Origin: DSNY01 sp016861185
Lineage (GTDB): Bacteria > Pseudomonadota > Gammaproteobacteria > Burkholderiales > Burkholderiaceae_F
DNA: 52,779 nt
NCBI GenBank assembly: GCA_030263275.1
Contig: SZOR01000014.1
Coordinates: 1 to 52,779, forward strand
Direction: 5' to 3'
Shown here: in pieces, positions 49,084 to 52,779 of the stretch
How the letters are laid out: every line of letters begins with the position of its first letter
Numbering within the stretch: position 1 is the first letter of the stretch
The notes under the pieces: generated by a model
Seen by the model: only the letters and a program-made list of their open reading frames with translations
What the model was told of the DNA's origin: nothing
Databases searched by the model: none
Made by a program: the position numbers and the translations under genes

Positions 49084-49811
49084 AGAGCGACGCCTTCGTG
49101 TACAGCGCACGCGGCACCGTCGAGCGCGGGGCCTACGTCAAGCAGTACGCGCCGCTGGTGCGCCGGCTCGCGCACCAGATGATCGCGCGGCTGCCGGCCA
49201 ACGTCGAACTCGACGACATGATCCAGGCCGGCATGATGGGCCTGATGGACGCGATCGGCCGCTTCGAGGAGGCGCAGGGCACGCAGTTCGAGGTGTACGC
49301 CGCCAGCCGCATCCGCGGCGCGATGCTCGACGAGCTGCGCGCCAACGACTGGCTGCCGCGCTCGGCGCGCAAGAGCCAGCGCGACATCGAGAACGCGATC
49401 CACCGGCTGGAAGGCAAGCTCAAACGCGCGCCGACCGAAACCGAGATCGCCAAGGAGATCGGCATCCCGGTCGCCGAGTACCAGGAGATGCTCAACGAAG
49501 CGCGCGGCGCACAGCTCATCTACTTCGAGGACATCGGCCGTGCCGACGACGACGAGGACTACCTGGAGCGGCACATCGCCGACGAAGGCGCCGATCCCGG
49601 CGACATCCTGCGCGACAAGCGCTTCCGTACCGCGCTGGTCGCCGCGATCGAAGAACTTCCCGAACGCGAGAAGCAGCTGATGAGCATGTACTACGAACAG
49701 GACCTGAATCTGCGCGAGATCGGCGCCGTCATGGGCGTCACCGAATCGCGCGTGTGCCAGCTGCACAGCCAGGCCGTTGCGCGGTTGCGCGCCAAGCTCA
49801 AGCAGTGGTGA
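49080..49811 (+). CDS. fliA: Flagellar sigma factor FliA (sigma-28)
   Basis: The 243-aa protein has region 2 (LPANVELDDMIQAGMMGLMD, AIGRFEEAQGTQFEVYAASR, IRGAMLDELRANDWLPRSAR), region 3 (RLEGKLKRAPTETEIAKEIG) and region 4 (ELPEREKQLMSMYYEQDLNL, REIGAVMGVTESRVCQLHSQ). It reads late flagellar promoters. The start is TTG at 49080, overlapping the flhG stop as TTGA, with GAGAGGA just upstream; it gives the expected N-terminus (SDAFVYSARG). GTG at 49097 is less likely. Confidence 0.97.
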   Translation: MKSDAFVYSARGTVERGAYVKQYAPLVRRLAHQMIARLPANVELDDMIQAGMMGLMDAIGRFEEAQGTQFEVYAASRIRGAMLDELRANDWLPRSARKSQRDIENAIHRLEGKLKRAPTETEIAKEIGIPVAEYQEMLNEARGAQLIYFEDIGRADDDEDYLERHIADEGADPGDILRDKRFRTALVAAIEELPEREKQLMSMYYEQDLNLREIGAVMGVTESRVCQLHSQAVARLRAKLKQW

Positions 49812-49815
49812 GTGT

Positions 49816-49847
49816 CGCAATCCGCAATCCGCGATCCGCAATCCGAA
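49816..49847 (+). repeat. Heptamer array l (fliA / chemoreceptor gap)
   Basis: GCAATCC x4 variants lie in one orientation with no inverted partner in the 43-bp gap. The downstream chemoreceptor ATG is 8 nt away and has no ribosome site. Confidence 0.85.
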
Positions 49848-49854
49848 CGACACC

Positions 49855-51201
49855 ATGATCCTGAACTTCGCACGCAAGCAGAAAGCGCCGCAGCCGGAGC
49901 CGCAACGCGAGCAGGCCGGCGCACCCGACTACTCGGCGATCATCAAGGACCTCGCGCACCGCGCCGCGGGCATGGGCAAGGAGGCCGCCGAGCTGTTCGG
50001 CGTGCTCGAAGACGTCACGGCGGTGACCCGGCGGCAGGACGACGCCTTCAAGCAGGTCGCGGGCGACGTCCGGCAGATGGTCGACGCCAACCGCGCGATC
50101 GCCGCCGCGACGACGACGAGCCGCGACTCGGCCAAGCTCGCGCGCGCGGCCGTCGAACGCGTGGCCAACGACGTGGGCGGCGCGGTCGATTCGCTGCGCG
50201 AGGTCGCGCGCGCCGCGGCAGAGATCACGCAGATCGCGCTGCAGACGCGGCTCGTGGCGTTTAACGCCTCGGTCGAGGCCAAACGCGCCGGCGAAGCCGG
50301 ACGCGGCTTTGCGGTCGTCGCCGACGCGGTCAAGGACCTCGCGCAGAAGGTCGAGCTGTCGAGCAAGCAGATCGCCGGCACCGTCAAGCAGCTCGACGAG
50401 CGCATCGGCGAGCTCGCCCGCAACATCCGCGACAAGGAGTCGCGCAGCGGTCGGGAGACCTTCAACAGCGCGTTCTCGCGCGTCGAACAGGCGGTGCACG
50501 ACATCGCCGCCGCCGCCGAGCAGAACGAGCGTTCGTGCCAGACGGCGCTCGAGTCGGTCGGCCGGCTCGCCGCCGAAGTGCACGACACCGCGCGTTCGGT
50601 CGACGGCGCCAAGAGCCGCGCGCGGCACTTCCTCGCCACCAGCGAACAGTTGATCGAACTGGCGGCCGACTGCGGCGCGGAGACCGAGGACTCGCCGTTC
50701 ATCGCGAAAGTGATGGAAACGGCCGCCGAGATCGCGCGCCTGTTCGAGGACGCGCTGGTCGAGGGGCAGTTGACCGAGGCGGACCTCTTCGACGACAAGT
50801 ACCAGCCGATTGCCGGCACGAACCCGCAGCAGTTCACGACGCGTTTCCTTTCGTTCACCGACCGCGTGCTGCCGCCGATCCAGGAGCCGCTGCTGGAGTT
50901 CTCCAACAAGGTCGTGTTCTGCGCGGCGGTCGACCGCAACGGCTATCTGCCGACGCACAACCTCAAGTTCTCCAGGCCGCAGGGCGCCGACCCGGTGTGG
51001 AACGCGGCCAACTGCCGCAACCGCCGGATCTTCAACGACCGCACGGGGCTGGCCGCCGGGCGCAACACGCGCAAGTTCCTGCTGCAGACCTATCGCCGCG
51101 ACATGGGCGGCGGGCGTTACGTACTGATGAAGGACCTGTCGGCACCGATCGTCGTCAACGGCCGGCACTGGGGCGGACTGCGCCTGGGGTATCAGTTCTG
51201 A
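49855..51201 (+). CDS. Soluble methyl-accepting chemotaxis-type receptor
   Basis: The 448-aa protein has no membrane helix. The signalling part (about 40-260) includes ITQIALQTRLVAFNASVEAK, RAGEAGRGFAVVADAVKDLA. The hairpin tip differs from the common QTNLLALNAAIEAARAGE at several positions. The C-terminal part (about 300-448) has FTTRFLSFTDRVLPPIQEPL, VVFCAAVDRNGYLPTHNLKF, then RNRRIFNDRTGLAAGRNTR and GLRLGYQF, resembling a Cache-like ligand domain placed in the cytoplasm. No ribosome site precedes ATG 49855, which follows the heptamer array. Confidence 0.88.
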   Translation: MILNFARKQKAPQPEPQREQAGAPDYSAIIKDLAHRAAGMGKEAAELFGVLEDVTAVTRRQDDAFKQVAGDVRQMVDANRAIAAATTTSRDSAKLARAAVERVANDVGGAVDSLREVARAAAEITQIALQTRLVAFNASVEAKRAGEAGRGFAVVADAVKDLAQKVELSSKQIAGTVKQLDERIGELARNIRDKESRSGRETFNSAFSRVEQAVHDIAAAAEQNERSCQTALESVGRLAAEVHDTARSVDGAKSRARHFLATSEQLIELAADCGAETEDSPFIAKVMETAAEIARLFEDALVEGQLTEADLFDDKYQPIAGTNPQQFTTRFLSFTDRVLPPIQEPLLEFSNKVVFCAAVDRNGYLPTHNLKFSRPQGADPVWNAANCRNRRIFNDRTGLAAGRNTRKFLLQTYRRDMGGGRYVLMKDLSAPIVVNGRHWGGLRLGYQF

Positions 51202-51215
51202 CGGCGCCCGGCCCT

Positions 51216-51242
51216 TCAGAAACCGCGCCCGGCGGCCGATGA
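51216..51242 (+). promoter_or_regulatory. Weak sigma-28-like site before the second chemoreceptor
   Basis: TCAG and GCCGATGA are separated by 15 nt, 57 bp before the ATG at 51299. The -35 part departs from TAAA/TCAA. Confidence 0.35.
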
Positions 51243-51298
51243 CCGTCTGCGGGCGCGCCGGCCCGAAGCAGCGAGAACGAGCCGAGGAGGGACGCGCA

Positions 51299-52779
51299 AT
51301 GCGCAGTTTGTTCGAACGGATCCGCCGCTACGACTCGGTCGGCGCGCGGCTGGCGGCCGGCTTCGGCGTCGTGCTGCTGGTCACGCTCGCGATGGCGGCG
51401 GCCTCGGCGATGCTGCTCGGCGGCATCGTGCGCGACAACGCCGAGGCCGCGCGCCGCGCCGCGCGGCTGAACGAGGCCTCGCGCTGGCACGGGCTCGTCC
51501 AGATGAACCTCGAGCGCGCGCTGACCGCCACGCGGCTCGAAGCGGCGATCGCCGCGGGCGCGCCGCAGGCCGCGCTCGCGCCGGCGCAGGCGCGGCTCGC
51601 GCAGGAGATGGCCGACGCGGCGAACGCTTCGACCGAGTTGCAGAGGCAGCTCGAACGCGATCTGGACGACGCCCGACTGCTGAAGCTGATCGCGGAAGTG
51701 GCCGCCGCGCGGCAGCGTTTCGTCGCGCTGCGTCAGAAAATCCACGACGATCTGCAAATGGGGGAAGGCGCGGCGCGCATTGACGCCGAGCTGGCGCCCG
51801 CGGCACGCGCGATGCTCGACGCCCTGCAGGTGCTCGGCGACGAGATCGGCAAACAGACGATGGCGACGTATGCGCGCGTCGATGCGGCCGCGCGCAGCGG
51901 CCTGCTGCTGCTCGCCGTCGGCGTGTGCGCCGGCATCGCACTGTCGGCGGCGATCGCATGGCGGCTGCTGCGCGGCATCCGCCGGCCGCTCGCTGCCGCG
52001 GTGGCGCTCGCCGAGCGCACGGCGGCGGGCGATCTGCGCGAGGACGCGGCGATCGATCCGCGCAACGACGAGCTGGGCAGGCTGCTCGAGCAGGTCGTGC
52101 GGATGCGCGCCAGGCTGCGCGAAATGCTCGCCGGGATCGGCGCTGCAAGCGAGGCGATCCGCAGCGCGACCACCGAAATCGCGCACGGCAACCAGGATCT
52201 ATCCAGCCGCACCGAGCAGCAGGCGAGCAATCTGCAGCAGACGGCCGCGTCGATCGAGCAGCTCACCAGCACGGTCAAGCACAACGCCGACGCCGCGCGC
52301 CAGGCCAATCAGCTCGCCGGCGCGGCCAGCTCGGTGGCCGCCAAGGGCGGCACGGTGGTCGCCCAGGTCGTCAAGCGCATGGAGGAGATCAGCGACTCGT
52401 CGAGCAGGATCGCCGACATCATCTCGGTGATCGACGGCATCGCCTTCCAGACCAACATCCTGGCGCTCAACGCCGCGGTGGAGGCCGCCCGCGCCGGCGA
52501 GCAGGGCCGCGGCTTTGCGGTCGTGGCCGGAGAGGTGAGGAGCCTCGCGCAAAAGAGCGCGCAGGCCGCGCGCGAGATCAAGGCCCTGATCAAGGACTCC
52601 GTGATCAAAGTCGAATCGGGCTGTGCGCTGGTCGAACAGGCCGGACAGACGATGGAAGAGATCGTCGCGCAGGTCAGGCAGGTGACGGATCTGATCGGGG
52701 AGATCACCAGTGCGACGCTGGAGCAGAGTTCGGGCATCGGGCAGGTCAACCAGGCGGTGAACCAGCTCGATCAGATGAC
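51299..52779 (+). CDS. Transmembrane methyl-accepting chemotaxis protein (C-terminal end beyond window)
   Basis: Translation from ATG 51299 gives MRSLFERIRRYDSVGARLAA, a first helix (FGVVLLVTLAMAAASAMLLG), a periplasmic four-helix-type region, a second helix (GLLLLAVGVCAGIALSAAIA) and a HAMP domain with LAERTAAGDLRED. The signalling domain then follows, with DISVIDGIAFQTNILALNAA preceded by SRIA-type residues and VEAARAGEQGRGFAVVAGEV. It is a Tar/Tsr-like receptor. The frame is open to the window end after 493 codons. The ribosome site is GAGGAGGGA. Confidence 0.95.
   Translation, partial: MRSLFERIRRYDSVGARLAAGFGVVLLVTLAMAAASAMLLGGIVRDNAEAARRAARLNEASRWHGLVQMNLERALTATRLEAAIAAGAPQAALAPAQARLAQEMADAANASTELQRQLERDLDDARLLKLIAEVAAARQRFVALRQKIHDDLQMGEGAARIDAELAPAARAMLDALQVLGDEIGKQTMATYARVDAAARSGLLLLAVGVCAGIALSAAIAWRLLRGIRRPLAAAVALAERTAAGDLREDAAIDPRNDELGRLLEQVVRMRARLREMLAGIGAASEAIRSATTEIAHGNQDLSSRTEQQASNLQQTAASIEQLTSTVKHNADAARQANQLAGAASSVAAKGGTVVAQVVKRMEEISDSSSRIADIISVIDGIAFQTNILALNAAVEAARAGEQGRGFAVVAGEVRSLAQKSAQAAREIKALIKDSVIKVESGCALVEQAGQTMEEIVAQVRQVTDLIGEITSATLEQSSGIGQVNQAVNQLDQM

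Overview
The window is a high-GC, densely coded stretch of a proteobacterial chromosome, most likely a betaproteobacterium of Burkholderiales type. The reasons are the flhDC master regulator, the fliC-flaG-fliD-fliS-fliT order, a proteobacterial cheY-cheZ pair, and an aceE-type pyruvate dehydrogenase divergent from pyrC. I cannot name the species.

Layout. Positions 1-10325 are housekeeping and metabolic genes: the start of aceE (minus), pyrC, a DUF3025 gene, an otnK/denD pair for C4 sugar-acid catabolism, a 51-aa basic protein, a hemolysin-III-like membrane protein, a thiamine-diphosphate enzyme (minus), a PlpD-type patatin autotransporter and a CbiM-like membrane protein (minus). Positions 10489-35840 are flagellar: fliR-Q-P-O-N-M-L and fliK-J-I-H-G-F on the minus strand, divergent fliE, an aldo/keto reductase, then cheZ-cheY-motB-motA and flhC-flhD (minus). 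After a 0.9 kb non-coding control region comes fliC, then flaG-fliD-fliS-fliT-(fliK-like)-(flhB C-terminus-like)-ycgR (plus). Positions 36042-42749 (minus) hold two giant multidomain glycan enzymes, TPR-OGT-GT-GT2 and FkbM-like/FkbM/GT32, and an unrecognised 151-aa protein. Positions 43026-52779 (plus) hold flhB-flhA-flhF-flhG-fliA, a soluble chemoreceptor and a transmembrane chemoreceptor cut by the window end.

How the genes work together. FlhDC would activate the class II operons; I see a matched 40-bp candidate FlhDC site before fliF and fliL. FliA (sigma-28) would then drive late genes; sigma-28-like sites (T(C/A)AA, 15-16 nt, (G/A)CCGAWAA) lie before fliC, flaG, fliS, motA, fliL, flhB and the unknown 151-aa gene. 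The giant transferases between fliT/ycgR and flhB are good candidates for building and methylating a glycan on the small, Ser/Thr-rich flagellin.

The most striking structural signal is a family of heptamer-array hairpins. Arrays of GGATTGC face inverted arrays of GCAATCC across 15-125 bp of mostly unrelated core. They occupy most non-overlapping junctions inside the flagellar operons. In places they are translated in frame: the FliH C-terminus, the FliI N-terminus and the FlhF linker. A second family (CCCCCTTTCGTAAAGGGGG) is translated in the FliP leader, and a third may be translated at the FliO start. No tRNA, rRNA, CRISPR array or insertion sequence was recognised.
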